Positions 14,080-22,400 of a DNA stretch of 32,536 nucleotides are shown here, piece by piece; position 1 is the first letter of the stretch; each line of letters starts with the position of its first letter. Source of the DNA: CAZNYG01 sp964577205 (GTDB lineage Bacteria > Elusimicrobiota > Endomicrobiia > Endomicrobiales > CAIRNS01). Under the pieces are notes generated by a model. The model was not told where the DNA came from, did no database searches, and saw nothing but the letters and a program-made list of their open reading frames with translations. The translations under genes and the position numbers were made by a program. The stretch spans positions 1 to 32,536 of the forward strand of contig CAZNYG010000016.1 in NCBI GenBank assembly GCA_964577205.1, written 5' to 3'.

Positions 14080-15339
14080 ATGAAGAATTCACGCGGCCAG
14101 GCGCTTGTCGTCGTTCTCGGCATCTTCGTCATTTTCATGATCGCCATACCGGCAATCATTTTCATGGTCCAGCACGAGACCAAGTGGACGGTCAAACAGA
14201 AAAAGACCACCGGCGCGTTCCAAACCGCGGAAACGGGCATAGACCGCGGGTACTGGCGCATGCATGAGAACTCTTCGACCTGGGCGACCGTCATCAACGG
14301 CGGCGTTCTTCCCGGCTATTCCGGCAGCGAGGAATACGACGTTTACTCCGGTTCCGACACTTCGAAGCTTCTCGGGAAATACCGGGTGCTTATCACCCCG
14401 GCATCCACTCCCGGAGACATCCTGATCCGGTCCGTCGGCAGGGACGCCGACACGAACGAAGTCCGCGCCATCGAACTGATCCTCACCAAAGCGAACGTGC
14501 AGGCTTCACTGGACATCAACGGCGGCTTGACCTGGAAACCCAACCTCCGCGTCCACTGGGGACCGGTTGTATCGTACACGTCCATCTCGAGCCCCTTCCG
14601 GTATTTCCCCAGGAAATACTCGATCGGCCCCATCTACGGGATCGATTCAGATCCGGACCCGCTGAATTCTGACGGAAAAGAATACTGGGCTTTCGAACCG
14701 CTTGGCAACCCCCCCCAGGTGGACCTGGCTTATTACAAGGCACTGGCAAAACATTCCGTCATCCCCGCGTCGTCAGGCGGAGGGACGATCCGCAGAGCGA
14801 CCGGCAGCAGCGCGGCGGTCGCCACCCCCGCCGGCAGCGGCTATTTCACCAGCGCGGCCAACGGGAGCAAGATACGCTTCTTCGGTTCTTACAACTTCCA
14901 GAACTCGACTTCGGTAATTTACGTCGAAGGCGGCGGCATGGATTTCGCCAACAGCTCTTTTCTTGACGTTCAGGCCGCTCTAGCGGAAGGGGACGTGGAT
15001 TTCAACGCGGGCAGCCAGACATTTATTGCCACGGTGCCTGTCCACGCCGACCTGCAGTATGTCAAACACAAGGAAATGAATTCCGGCTATACCTTCCCGG
15101 GTGAAGGGAGCGTAACTTTCCCGATACCCTCATGCGGCATGCACGGTTTCCTGTATTGCGGAGGCGACCTGAGCAACGCGGGCGGCGGCAGCACCATGTG
15201 CGGGGTCGCCAAGGTCATCGGCACCGTAACAATGAACACTTTTACTATATACTATGACGAAGCTGTAGCGAGCGGGATACGCCTGACCGATTCCAAAATG
15301 TACAAAAAATCCTGGCGCGAAGTGAACGCTACATGGTAA
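14080..15339 (+). CDS. PilX-like pilus tip protein
   Basis: A 419-residue protein with a PilX-type leader NSRG-QALVVVLGIFVIFMIAIPAI near residue 5, lacking Glu5, then FQTAETGIDRGYWRM, the amphipathic segment shared by PilX proteins. The enlarged C-terminal part (about 180-400) has Gly/Ser-rich strands with regular spacing (GSKIRFFGSYNFQNSTSVIYVEG, GMHGFLYCGGDLS), much like the PilX-like protein of the opposite triad, though the sequences are clearly different. AAGGA lies six bases before the ATG. It is the last gene of the plus triad; the transcript probably ends at the terminator 15506-15538. Confidence 0.78.
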   Translation: MKNSRGQALVVVLGIFVIFMIAIPAIIFMVQHETKWTVKQKKTTGAFQTAETGIDRGYWRMHENSSTWATVINGGVLPGYSGSEEYDVYSGSDTSKLLGKYRVLITPASTPGDILIRSVGRDADTNEVRAIELILTKANVQASLDINGGLTWKPNLRVHWGPVVSYTSISSPFRYFPRKYSIGPIYGIDSDPDPLNSDGKEYWAFEPLGNPPQVDLAYYKALAKHSVIPASSGGGTIRRATGSSAAVATPAGSGYFTSAANGSKIRFFGSYNFQNSTSVIYVEGGGMDFANSSFLDVQAALAEGDVDFNAGSQTFIATVPVHADLQYVKHKEMNSGYTFPGEGSVTFPIPSCGMHGFLYCGGDLSNAGGGSTMCGVAKVIGTVTMNTFTIYYDEAVASGIRLTDSKMYKKSWREVNATW

Positions 15340-15345
15340 AAGATT

Positions 15346-15499
15346 GAAGTGAGTAGGTGAGTAAGCGAGTAAGGAAAGGCCGGGAGAGAGAAACAAAAAA
15401 CAGAAATTCAGCATTCAACTGTTTCGTGAAATCCCTAATAACGACAATTATTTTTCCTTGTCGTTCCTTACTCACTTACTCACCTGCTCACTTACTCGC
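15346..15499. repeat. Long octamer hairpin (ACTCACTT type)
   Basis: Left arm 15346-15374 and right arm 15466-15499 are nearly exact inverted copies (about 26 of 29 positions) built from 8-bp units such as TTACTCAC. The 90-nt loop between them holds no gene. It lies between the pilX-like gene and tmk, just before a terminator. Confidence 0.75.
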
Positions 15500-15505
15500 T
15501 TTTTT

Positions 15506-15538
15506 AAAGCACCGCCCTTTACAGGCGGCGCTTTTTTT
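15506..15538 (+). terminator. Intrinsic terminator after the plus pilin triad
   Basis: AAAGCACCGCC and GGCGGCGCTTT pair around a 7-nt loop with one mismatch, and seven T follow. It separates the pilin transcript from the tmk operon. Confidence 0.85.
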
Positions 15539-15562
15539 GTTAAACTAATTCATTGAAATTCC

Positions 15563-16216
15563 ATGAATAAAGGCTATCTGATAACCATTGAAGGCGGCGA
15601 AGGTTCCGGCAAATCCACACAGGCACGCCTGCTGCATGAATCCCTGCAAAAACGCAAGATCCCCGTTGTGATGACACGAGAACCCGGGGGGACGGTACTC
15701 GCGGAGGCCATCCGCAAACTTCTTCTTGATCCCCGGTCTTCAATGACCCCCCTTGCGGAACTGCTGCTGTATGAAGCGGGAAGAGCCCAGCATATCGAAG
15801 AGATCATCGAACCCGCCCTTAAAGAGGGTGCCGTTGTCATTTGTGACCGTTTTACGGACGCCACCATGGCATATCAGGGGTTCGGACGTGGATTGCCTCT
15901 TGAGGCCATACGCACATTGAACGCCATCGCGTCCCGGAAGATCGTTCCCGGCCTTACGATATATCTCGATATACCCGTTGAAAAAGGGCTTTGCAGGGCC
16001 CGCTCGCTGCGTAAAGACGATTTCACTGCCGGCGCGGGCGACCGGCTTGAACAGGAAACCCTGGCGTTCCACCGCCGGGTCCATAAAGGCTACCGCGCTC
16101 AGGCGCGCGCGTTCCCCCGGCGTATCGTGACCATTCCCACTGCCGAAACACCCGAAAAGACGCACCGCGCGATCATGGACATAGTGGAACGCCGGCTCGC
16201 GCGCAAAGGATTTTAA
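15563..16216 (+). CDS. tmk: Thymidylate kinase (Tmk)
   Basis: Phosphorylates dTMP to dTDP with ATP, an essential step of dTTP synthesis in the cytoplasm. The 217 residues contain the P-loop EGGEGSGKST at about 9-18, the substrate motif TREPGGT near 38, CDRFTDATMAYQG near 94 (the DRF catalytic motif) and the lid region around RSLRKDDFTAGAGDRLEQE near 150. Length is normal. No clear ribosome site precedes ATG 15563, but the family N terminus begins here. The stop abuts the holB start directly. It heads the housekeeping operon that continues with holB, ricT and metG. Confidence 0.95.
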   Translation: MNKGYLITIEGGEGSGKSTQARLLHESLQKRKIPVVMTREPGGTVLAEAIRKLLLDPRSSMTPLAELLLYEAGRAQHIEEIIEPALKEGAVVICDRFTDATMAYQGFGRGLPLEAIRTLNAIASRKIVPGLTIYLDIPVEKGLCRARSLRKDDFTAGAGDRLEQETLAFHRRVHKGYRAQARAFPRRIVTIPTAETPEKTHRAIMDIVERRLARKGF

Positions 16217-17185
16217 ATGTCGTTCTCAAGGATCATCACCCAGGAAGGCGCCAAAGATATAATCACCGGCCAGCTGCGTTCGGGAAGGATCCCCCACGCG
16301 TACCTTTTCCTCGGCGAAGACGGGGTGGGGCGCCGGCTCACCGCGATGGAACTGGCCAAGGCGCTCAACTGCATGAAGACGCCTCAAGGGCAGGTTGCCG
16401 TCGATGCATGTGACCACTGCCCCTCCTGCAGAAAGATAGATGAAGGCATTCACCCCGATGTCCAGCGGATCGATTTCGCCTGGCAGGCCCGGCTGGAAGA
16501 CAAGGAACTTGAAAAACAGAAAGCGATCAAGATCGATACTATCCGCGCCCTGCAGCGCGACATCAACCTGAAATCCACCGAGGGCGCCTGGAAAGTATAT
16601 CTTATAGAGCCCGCGGAAAAGATCACTCCGGACGCGGCCAACTGCCTGCTGAAGACACTGGAAGAGCCGCCCGCCCGGACGGTCATCATCCTCCTGGCGC
16701 GGCACAAGGAGAACCTGCCCGCGACCATCGTGTCCCGTACGCAGGTCGTTTATTTCCGCCCGATACCGGAACACCATATCGCCGAATACCTGATGCGCGC
16801 CGCGAAAACAGGGCCGGACGAAGCAAAAACGATCGCGAGGATCTCCGAAGGGTCCATTTCCGCGGCGCTCCGTCTTAAAGAAGAACGCAACGTTCTGGGA
16901 GACTCCCTGTGGCAGCAGCTTAAAAACCCGGGACTGGCCACCGCCGACCTGCTGGGCATGAGCCAGAACGCGTCCCGCGAAGCGGCGAAAGCGCTGGACG
17001 AACTCCTGGCCGAAGCGAAACTTGATTTCCGGTCAGATCCGGAACGGTACGGGGATGCCCTCTCTTCCGTCCTGGAATCCCGCCGCATGGTCGAAGCCAA
17101 TGTCAATCCGCAGATGATCCTGGATGTCCTGCTGCTCAGGCTTTACGAGGGATTTGCCGTTGCCGGCAGTGAAAGGCGTTCATGA
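16217..17185 (+). CDS. holB: DNA polymerase III delta' subunit (HolB)
   Basis: Clamp-loader subunit that helps open and place the sliding clamp during replication. It is 322 residues. The N-terminal AAA+ domain has the family start (HAYLFLGEDGVGRR near residue 26), where the P-loop lysine is replaced (GVGRR), consistent with delta' being non-catalytic. A zinc finger follows, one cysteine near residue 51 plus CDHCPSC near 63. LLKTLEEPP is near 142. The usual SRC sensor reads SRT near 174. The start codon follows the tmk stop without a gap, so translation is coupled. The stop lies in an octamer repeat, and ricT begins 45 bp later. Confidence 0.92.
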   Translation: MSFSRIITQEGAKDIITGQLRSGRIPHAYLFLGEDGVGRRLTAMELAKALNCMKTPQGQVAVDACDHCPSCRKIDEGIHPDVQRIDFAWQARLEDKELEKQKAIKIDTIRALQRDINLKSTEGAWKVYLIEPAEKITPDAANCLLKTLEEPPARTVIILLARHKENLPATIVSRTQVVYFRPIPEHHIAEYLMRAAKTGPDEAKTIARISEGSISAALRLKEERNVLGDSLWQQLKNPGLATADLLGMSQNASREAAKALDELLAEAKLDFRSDPERYGDALSSVLESRRMVEANVNPQMILDVLLLRLYEGFAVAGSERRS

Positions 17186-17205
17186 GTTCACGAGTTCATG
17201 AACAC
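17178..17205. repeat. GTTCATGA octamers
   Basis: Three octamers (GTTCATGA, GTTCACGA, GTTCATGA) then ACACC. The first contains the holB stop codon. The array can fold on itself because GTTCATGAAC is palindromic. Same family as 19602-19639 and 22401-22502. Confidence 0.65.
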
Positions 17206-17230
17206 CGTTTTTTACTAAAGGAGCATTATT

Positions 17231-18043
17231 ATGCCTATAGTTGTCGGCGTCATGGTCCGGCGCATTAAAGACAGATTGTTCGCAGATACCGGCCATCTTG
17301 ACCTGGTCATCGGGGACCGCGTCGTAGTGGAAACGGAACACGGGCAGGAAGTCGGGATGGTCTGCGAACGCGAGAAGATGATCGAAAAAACGAAGGATCC
17401 GATCGGCAAGATCCTTCGCAAGCTGACGGAAGAGGACAAAAAACGCCTGCGCGACAACGAATCGCGGAGCCAGCAGGCGCTGAAGAACGTCCTTCAGAAG
17501 ATCGAGGACCATGAACTGCAGATGAAACTGACCTGCGTCCAGTACACCTTCGACCGTTCAAAGCTCTTCGTGTACTATACCGCCGAGACGCGCGTCGATT
17601 TCCGCGAGCTGATCAAGGACCTTGGGCATATCCTCAAGACCCGCATCCAGATGGTGCAGATCGGCGTCCGCGACGAGTCGAAGATGGTCGGCGGCATCGG
17701 CACCTGCGGCCGACAGCTGTGCTGCCAGGGATTCCTCAGGGAGTTCTCGTCGGTCACGATCGACATGGCAAAGGAACAGGACCTCTCGCTGAACACCGCG
17801 AAACTTTCGGGATTGTGCGGGCGATTGATGTGCTGCATCTCCTACGAATACAATTTTTACCGCGAAGCGAAAAAGAAACTCCCCCGTCACGGCAGCAAGG
17901 TCCACACGCCGGCGGGCCCCGCGACCGTCGTAGGTTTCAACTGCATAAAGGACGAAGTGACGGTGGAAACGCCCGACAAGCAGGTGAAGGTATTCCCCTC
18001 GTCGCAGATATCGGCCACCCTTCGCGATAAAATAGGCCTCTGA
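17231..18043 (+). CDS. ricT: PSP1-domain protein RicT (YaaT)
   Basis: A 270-residue PSP1 C-terminal-domain protein. In Bacillus RicT (YaaT) joins RicA and RicF in an iron-sulfur complex that steers RNase Y; in other phyla its partners are unknown, and none is visible here. The conserved core is GGIGTCGRQLCCQGFL near residue 157 and LSGLCGRLMCCISYEYNFY near 193, which supplies the clustered cysteines thought to hold the Fe-S cluster. An N-terminal DTGHLDLVIGDRVVVE and a C-terminal KOW-like segment (GSKVHTPAGPATVVGF) are also typical. AAGGAG precedes the ATG. It sits between holB and metG, its usual place in many bacteria. Confidence 0.92.
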   Translation: MPIVVGVMVRRIKDRLFADTGHLDLVIGDRVVVETEHGQEVGMVCEREKMIEKTKDPIGKILRKLTEEDKKRLRDNESRSQQALKNVLQKIEDHELQMKLTCVQYTFDRSKLFVYYTAETRVDFRELIKDLGHILKTRIQMVQIGVRDESKMVGGIGTCGRQLCCQGFLREFSSVTIDMAKEQDLSLNTAKLSGLCGRLMCCISYEYNFYREAKKKLPRHGSKVHTPAGPATVVGFNCIKDEVTVETPDKQVKVFPSSQISATLRDKIGL

Positions 18044-18058
18044 GAAAAGGATGCAACG

Positions 18059-19597
18059 ATGAAATACTATCTGACCACGCCCATTTACTATGTGAACGAT
18101 GTCCCCCATATCGGCCACGCGTACACAACGGTGGCGGCCGACGTCCTGGCGCGCTGGCGCCGCCTGCGCGGCGACGAAGTTTTCTTTTTGACCGGCACCG
18201 ACGAGCACGGCGCGAAGATCTGCCAGGCCGCGGAAAAGAACGGCCGGTCGCCCCGGGCGTTCTGCGACGGCATCGTGCAGAGCTTCAGGGACGCGTGGTC
18301 GGCGATGCGTATCACGAACGACCGGTTCATCCGCACCACGGACCCGCGTCACGAGAAGGCCGTGCAGGTTTTCCTTCAGAAGTTGTACGACAACGGCATG
18401 ATCTACAAGAGCAAATACGAAGGCACCTACTGCGTCCAGTGCGAAAAATTCCTTTCTGAAGACGACTTGAACGAGGACGGCTGCTGCCCCGATCACCGAA
18501 CGAAACCGGTGCATCACGCGGAAGAGAACTATTTCTTCAAGCTGTCCGCGTACCGGGACACACTTATCGACATGCTGAGCGACGAAAAAAACCCGCGTCA
18601 CATCGCCGTGCTCCCGGCCGAACGACGCAATGAGATCCTGGGCAAGCTCCGTACCGGGCTTGAAGACATCAGTATCTCCCGCGCGGCGCTCGCGTGGGGC
18701 ATCCCTCTTCCCTTCGACGCGTCCCAGACCGTGTATGTCTGGGTGGACGCACTGTTGAACTACATCTCGGCGATAGGGTACGAAGATAATCCCGCTGAAT
18801 TCAGCAGATACTGGCCCTGCGAGCTGCACCTCATGGCCAAGGATATCCTCTGGTTCCACAGCGTCATCTGGCCGGCCATGCTCCTTGCCGCGGAACTGCC
18901 TGTCCCGAAAAAACTCTTCGCGCACGGTTTCTTCACGATCAACGGGCAGAAGATGTCGAAAACGATCGGCAACGTGATCCTGCCGGACCAGATAGTCGGG
19001 AAGTTCGGCACGGACGCGAGCCGCTACCTTACGCTCGCGCTGTTCCCTTTCGGCGTCGACGGTGATATCTCCTGGGCGGGCATGACGGAACGCTACAACA
19101 CGGACCTTGCGAATAATCTCGGGAACCTCGTGTCGCGAACGCTGGCAATGGTGGACAAATATTTCGGTGGAACGCTCCCCTCGCGTACCGGCACCGCGCC
19201 GTTCTCGGTGACGGGCACGCTCGCGGCCATTCCCCCGCTGTACGACAGCCTCGAATTCAGCCGCATCATCGAGACGATACAGAAAGCCGTCGACAGCGCG
19301 AACCGGCATATCGAAGAGAAAGCGCCCTGGAAAATGGCCAAAGCGCAGGATCCCGCTCTCGCCGACGTGCTGTATGATCTCGCGGAAAGCATCGGCCTGC
19401 TAAGTTTTTACCTGCTGCCCTTCCTGCCCGAAACCTGTGAAGGCATCTGGGGCCGCATCGGCGGGACCGGACCGCTGACAGACGCCGCGAGCCGGTATCT
19501 CGCCTCGGGAGATCTTTCTTCCGTCAGCGGTTTCCCCCGAGCCGGAGCGAAGACCGCCAAAGGCGCCAATCTCTTTCCGAGAATAGAAAAAAAGTAA
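18059..19597 (+). CDS. metG: Methionyl-tRNA synthetase (MetG)
   Basis: Charges tRNA-Met with methionine. It is 512 residues, the short form without the C-terminal EMAP-like tRNA-binding domain. Class I signatures are PHIGHAYT near residue 16 (HIGH), TGTDEHG near 46, a zinc-knuckle region with CVQC near 125 and CCPDH near 141, and KMSKTIGN near 299 (KMSKS variant). The anticodon-binding helix bundle fills the C terminus (WKMAKAQDP near 425). An AAGGA lies before the ATG, 15 bp after ricT. It is probably the last gene of the tmk operon before the repeat-filled spacer. Confidence 0.95.
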   Translation: MKYYLTTPIYYVNDVPHIGHAYTTVAADVLARWRRLRGDEVFFLTGTDEHGAKICQAAEKNGRSPRAFCDGIVQSFRDAWSAMRITNDRFIRTTDPRHEKAVQVFLQKLYDNGMIYKSKYEGTYCVQCEKFLSEDDLNEDGCCPDHRTKPVHHAEENYFFKLSAYRDTLIDMLSDEKNPRHIAVLPAERRNEILGKLRTGLEDISISRAALAWGIPLPFDASQTVYVWVDALLNYISAIGYEDNPAEFSRYWPCELHLMAKDILWFHSVIWPAMLLAAELPVPKKLFAHGFFTINGQKMSKTIGNVILPDQIVGKFGTDASRYLTLALFPFGVDGDISWAGMTERYNTDLANNLGNLVSRTLAMVDKYFGGTLPSRTGTAPFSVTGTLAAIPPLYDSLEFSRIIETIQKAVDSANRHIEEKAPWKMAKAQDPALADVLYDLAESIGLLSFYLLPFLPETCEGIWGRIGGTGPLTDAASRYLASGDLSSVSGFPRAGAKTAKGANLFPRIEKK

Positions 19598-19601
19598 CGG
19601 C

Positions 19602-19639
19602 GCTCATGAGTTGATGAGTTCATGGGTTCATGAGTGAAC
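19602..19639. repeat. Degenerate GTTCATGA octamers
   Basis: Four units related to GTTCATGA followed by GTGAACGAC, directly after the metG stop. The final GAAC is complementary to the GTTC of the units, so the array can fold. Confidence 0.6.
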
Positions 19640-19664
19640 GACACGGATAAAAATGCATGGCATG

Positions 19665-19688
19665 GTAGCGCGGGCTTTAACCCGTGCG
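19665..19688. repeat. REP-like palindrome (GCGCGGGCTTTAACCCGTGC)
   Basis: An imperfect palindrome preceded by GTA, closely related to the perfect palindrome at 20859-20880 and more distantly to 4487-4505. The three copies sit in three different spacers. Confidence 0.65.
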
Positions 19689-19710
19689 AACAAAGCAGCG
19701 CGCTAACAGC

Positions 19711-19902
19711 GGATGCTGGACTCAGGACTCTGGACACAGGACGCGGGATACTGGGCAAAGAGCAAACGACAAAGGGCAATTGATAAGAGGGTCAATAATG
19801 CGTTATTGATTCCGTAGTCCCGGTATTTCCCTGTATTCAGTTCCCTGTAGAATGCGTCTTGCATCCAGTATCCAGTGTCCTGCATCCAATATCCCACGTC
19901 GC
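19711..19902. repeat. Heptamer hairpin array in the metG-tatD spacer
   Basis: Left arm 19711-19759 has seven 7-bp units of the form GG(A/G)(C/T)NNN. Right arm 19861-19902 has six units of the form NNRTCCN in the opposite sense. The 100 nt between them has no gene. With the octamers and the palindrome before it, this accounts for nearly all of the 319-bp spacer. Confidence 0.7.
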
Positions 19903-19916
19903 TTTTGTCTTTAACT

Positions 19917-20687
19917 ATGATCATCGACACTCACGCGCATCTATCTGACGAACGTTTTGATCCCGACCGCGGACAGGTCATTGAACGCGCTTTTAACGGC
20001 GGCATCGAGACCATCATCGAGATCGCCTGCGAACCCTCCGCGTGGGACAGGGCATTCGCTCTAATGGACCGGTACCCTTCCATAAAGGGCGCGGTCGGTA
20101 TCCATCCCCAGGAAGCGGAAAAAGCGGCGGACGGCCTGTGGCTGGAACTTGAGCGCCGGCTCGCTCACCCGTCCATAGTCGCCCTCGGCGAGGCGGGCCT
20201 TGATTACCACCGCGAATACGCTTCGCGCGATATTCAAAAAGCTGTTTTTGTCCGCCAGCTCGAACTGGCCCGTTCTTCCGGTAAACCTTTGAGCCTCCAC
20301 GTGCGAGACGCGTGGCAGGACGCCCTGACGATACTGAAAGACAACAGCGCGAGCTGCGGCCCTTACCGCGGCGTCATGCATTGTTTTTCCGGTTCGATCG
20401 AGACGGCGCGGATCGTAACGGGTATGGGCTTTCTCATAGGTGTCGACGGCCCGCTCACCTTTCCCCGTTCCGAACACATGCGCGAGGCCTTCCGGCAGAT
20501 CCCGATCGAAGCTGTCGTCCTTGAAACCGATTCTCCGTACCTGTCGCCGCAGCCGTTCCGGGGCAAACGCAACGAACCGCTCTACCTGCGGCATACGCTT
20601 GAGGAACTGGCCCGGGTCAAAGGGATCTCTCCGGAAGAAGCTGCCGCCATAACGACGGCAAACGCGAAAAAGCTGTTTAACATCTAA
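19917..20687 (+). CDS. tatD: TatD-family metal-dependent DNase
   Basis: A 256-residue TIM-barrel hydrolase of the TatD family (Mg-dependent 3'-5' exonuclease, linked to DNA repair and RNA turnover). Metal ligands are all present: DTHAHL at about 4-9, GEAGLDYH near 94, LHVRDA near 129, MHCFSG near 155 and ETDSPYL near 203. ATG 19917 gives the exact family N terminus MIIDTHAHL. An in-frame extension from 19875 would be translated from the heptamer repeat and is rejected. No ribosome site is seen. It keeps the metG-tatD order found in Bacillus and elsewhere, and is followed by a radical SAM gene of the type that co-occurs with tatD. Confidence 0.93.
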   Translation: MIIDTHAHLSDERFDPDRGQVIERAFNGGIETIIEIACEPSAWDRAFALMDRYPSIKGAVGIHPQEAEKAADGLWLELERRLAHPSIVALGEAGLDYHREYASRDIQKAVFVRQLELARSSGKPLSLHVRDAWQDALTILKDNSASCGPYRGVMHCFSGSIETARIVTGMGFLIGVDGPLTFPRSEHMREAFRQIPIEAVVLETDSPYLSPQPFRGKRNEPLYLRHTLEELARVKGISPEEAAAITTANAKKLFNI

Positions 20688-20691
20688 AGGC

Positions 20692-20952
20692 ATTCATGAT
20701 TTCACGAGTGAAAGTCAACTGCGCTGATAAATCAGCAGGCTACACCGGCAATGATCCTGCTGGAACATTTCAACAGGCAATGTCTTTGTAGCATGCCCAT
20801 TTATGGGCGCCGTTGTTCATTTGGCAGGCGACGGCCTTAGCCGGCGCGATACTATGTTCGCACGGGCTAAAGCCCGTGCGCTACCAGCAACCACTCATCC
20901 AAGACTCGATGCCGTTACACAAGAACACACGAACACGAGAACTCGAGAACGC
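20692..20952. repeat. Spacer of repeats between tatD and the radical SAM gene
   Basis: The 288-bp gap holds no gene. In order: octamers of ATTCATGA type (20692-20713); GCTGATAAATCAGC; small palindromes ATGCCCATTTATGGGC near 20793 and GGCCTTAGCC near 20833; the perfect REP-like palindrome CGCACGGGCT/AGCCCGTGCG (20859-20880) followed by CTACC; and four octamers with a GAAC core (20921-20952). The GAAC units are the opposite sense of the GTTC units. Confidence 0.65.
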
Positions 20953-20975
20953 CGTTATCGAAAAACGGAGCATTT

Positions 20976-21581
20976 ATGTCAATCGTCTATGAATTCAAAG
21001 ACAGCCTTTACATAAATCTTACGAACCGGTGCACTAATGCCTGCACCTATTGCATAAAGTATAAATGGGACGGATCCTTCATGGGCAACGACCTGCGCCT
21101 TGAAAAGGAGCCGTCCTCCGAAGAAGTTATCGCGGCGATCGGCGATCCCGCGCGGTATCGGGAGATCATCTTCTGCGGTTACGGCGAACCGCTGATCCCG
21201 CTCGAAGTACTGAAAACGGTCGCCCGCTCGGTCAAAGAGCGCGGCGGAAAAGTAAGGGTCAACACCGCCGGCCACGCGAACCTGTTCCACAAACGCAATA
21301 TCCTTCCGGATCTCGCCGGGCTTGTGGACGCAATCTCCATCAGCCTGAACGCTGCCGACGCTGAAGCGTACGTCGCGATAAACCGGCCGCAGTTCGGCGA
21401 AGCGGCTTTCCGGGAAGTCATTGACTTCGCCCGCGAATCAAAAAAATCTATTCCTGACGTAACGATCACCGCCGTCGCGCTTCCCGGCCTCGATACCGCC
21501 CGCGTCGAGCGGATAGCGCGGGAACAGGGCGTCTCGTTCCGGCTCAGGCCCTACCTTGATGATGAAGATAATCAACCTTAA
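20976..21581 (+). CDS. TatD-linked radical SAM protein
   Basis: A 201-residue short radical SAM protein of the type known to accompany tatD. The Fe-S motif is NRCTNACTYC near residue 17 (C-x3-C-x2-C). GYGEPLIP near 68 is the GGE-like SAM-binding motif. VNTAGHANL near 96 and SISLNAADAEAY near 119 are the following barrel strands. No auxiliary cluster domain is present. Substrate and reaction are unknown; the association with TatD suggests a nucleic-acid or cofactor repair role, which is inference only. GGAG lies six bases before the ATG. The last 23 bases overlap the next gene, so translation is probably coupled. Confidence 0.88.
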   Translation: MSIVYEFKDSLYINLTNRCTNACTYCIKYKWDGSFMGNDLRLEKEPSSEEVIAAIGDPARYREIIFCGYGEPLIPLEVLKTVARSVKERGGKVRVNTAGHANLFHKRNILPDLAGLVDAISISLNAADAEAYVAINRPQFGEAAFREVIDFARESKKSIPDVTITAVALPGLDTARVERIAREQGVSFRLRPYLDDEDNQP

Positions 21582-22392
21582 GATCTTCCGCGTCCCGCTG
21601 CTTTTTATCCTGGCGGTCGCGGCCATTTTTTCCCTGTGGGAAACGTACCTGTTCCTCTGGTTCAGGACGGAGATCATGGCCGACGGGCAGAGCATAGTCG
21701 CCCACACCCGTTCACAGACGGTCGGCGGCCTGCTGCGGCTCAAACAGATCACCGTTGGCCCTCAGGATATCGTCTCTCCCGCGCTCGACCAGCCGGTCCC
21801 GCCGCGCGGGACCATCAGAATAACGCGCGTCAGGGAAGTGATCGAGGACTCTGACGTCTTTCTCCCTTTCCAGCTCAAGTGGAAAAAACGAATGACGGAG
21901 AACCTGCGGCCCGTAGAGCTCCAGCGAGGCATCCAGAAACGCAGGATCAGGAAGATCCGGATCGTCTATCACGACGGGGTCGAGGTGGAACGCGCCGTTC
22001 TCAAGGAACGCGAGATCAGCAAGTCGGTGTACCGCCTCGTCCTTATCGGCAAGGACGACTGCATCGAGCACGTGTACGATCTCTCGAGCTGCAAAAAGAT
22101 CAACATGGTCGCCACCGCTTACTATCCCGGCGACCCGCTCGCCTGGCGCGACGGCACCGTCACCTTCCTCGGGCTTAAAATGCAGCGCGGAATCGTGGCC
22201 GTTGATCCGAAGGTGATCCCCCTCAGGTCCAGGGTATTTGTGTCGAACTACGGCTACGGCTACGCGGGCGATACCGGCTCGGCGATCAAAGGAAAACGGA
22301 TAGACCTCGGCGTGAACAACGTTCAGGAAGAGAAGGCCTGGATGCACCGCAAGGTGACGGTCTACATCCTCGGGAAGTCGGACAAATGGTAA
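21559..22392 (+). CDS. Membrane-anchored G5/3D-domain cell-wall protein (YabE-like)
   Basis: A 277-residue protein. An N-terminal membrane helix covers about residues 9-30 (VPLLFILAVAAIFSLWETYLF). A G5-like segment lies at about 105-160 (RIRKIRIVYHDGVEVERAVLKEREI). The C-terminal 3D domain at about 178-272 has the three conserved aspartates (GIVAVDPKVIP, AGDTGSAIKGKRIDL). 3D domains have a double-psi barrel like the MltA lytic transglycosylases and act on peptidoglycan, as in YabE/stationary-phase survival proteins. It starts inside the radical SAM gene; ATG 21559 or 21562 are both possible, while the TTG at 21556 is unlikely. It follows tatD as yabE follows yabD in Bacillus, so wall remodelling is a sound inference. 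Confidence 0.87.
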   Translation: MMKIINLKIFRVPLLFILAVAAIFSLWETYLFLWFRTEIMADGQSIVAHTRSQTVGGLLRLKQITVGPQDIVSPALDQPVPPRGTIRITRVREVIEDSDVFLPFQLKWKKRMTENLRPVELQRGIQKRRIRKIRIVYHDGVEVERAVLKEREISKSVYRLVLIGKDDCIEHVYDLSSCKKINMVATAYYPGDPLAWRDGTVTFLGLKMQRGIVAVDPKVIPLRSRVFVSNYGYGYAGDTGSAIKGKRIDLGVNNVQEEKAWMHRKVTVYILGKSDKW

Positions 22393-22400
22393 AAAGATTC

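Noticed and set aside
17558..19309. 583-codon open frame antisense to ricT and metG
   Set aside because: Antisense shadow of two confidently identified genes in GC-rich sequence; no ribosome site or recognisable motif.
19875..19916. N-terminal extension of TatD
   Set aside because: The added residues come from the heptamer repeat, and MIIDTHAHL is the normal family start.
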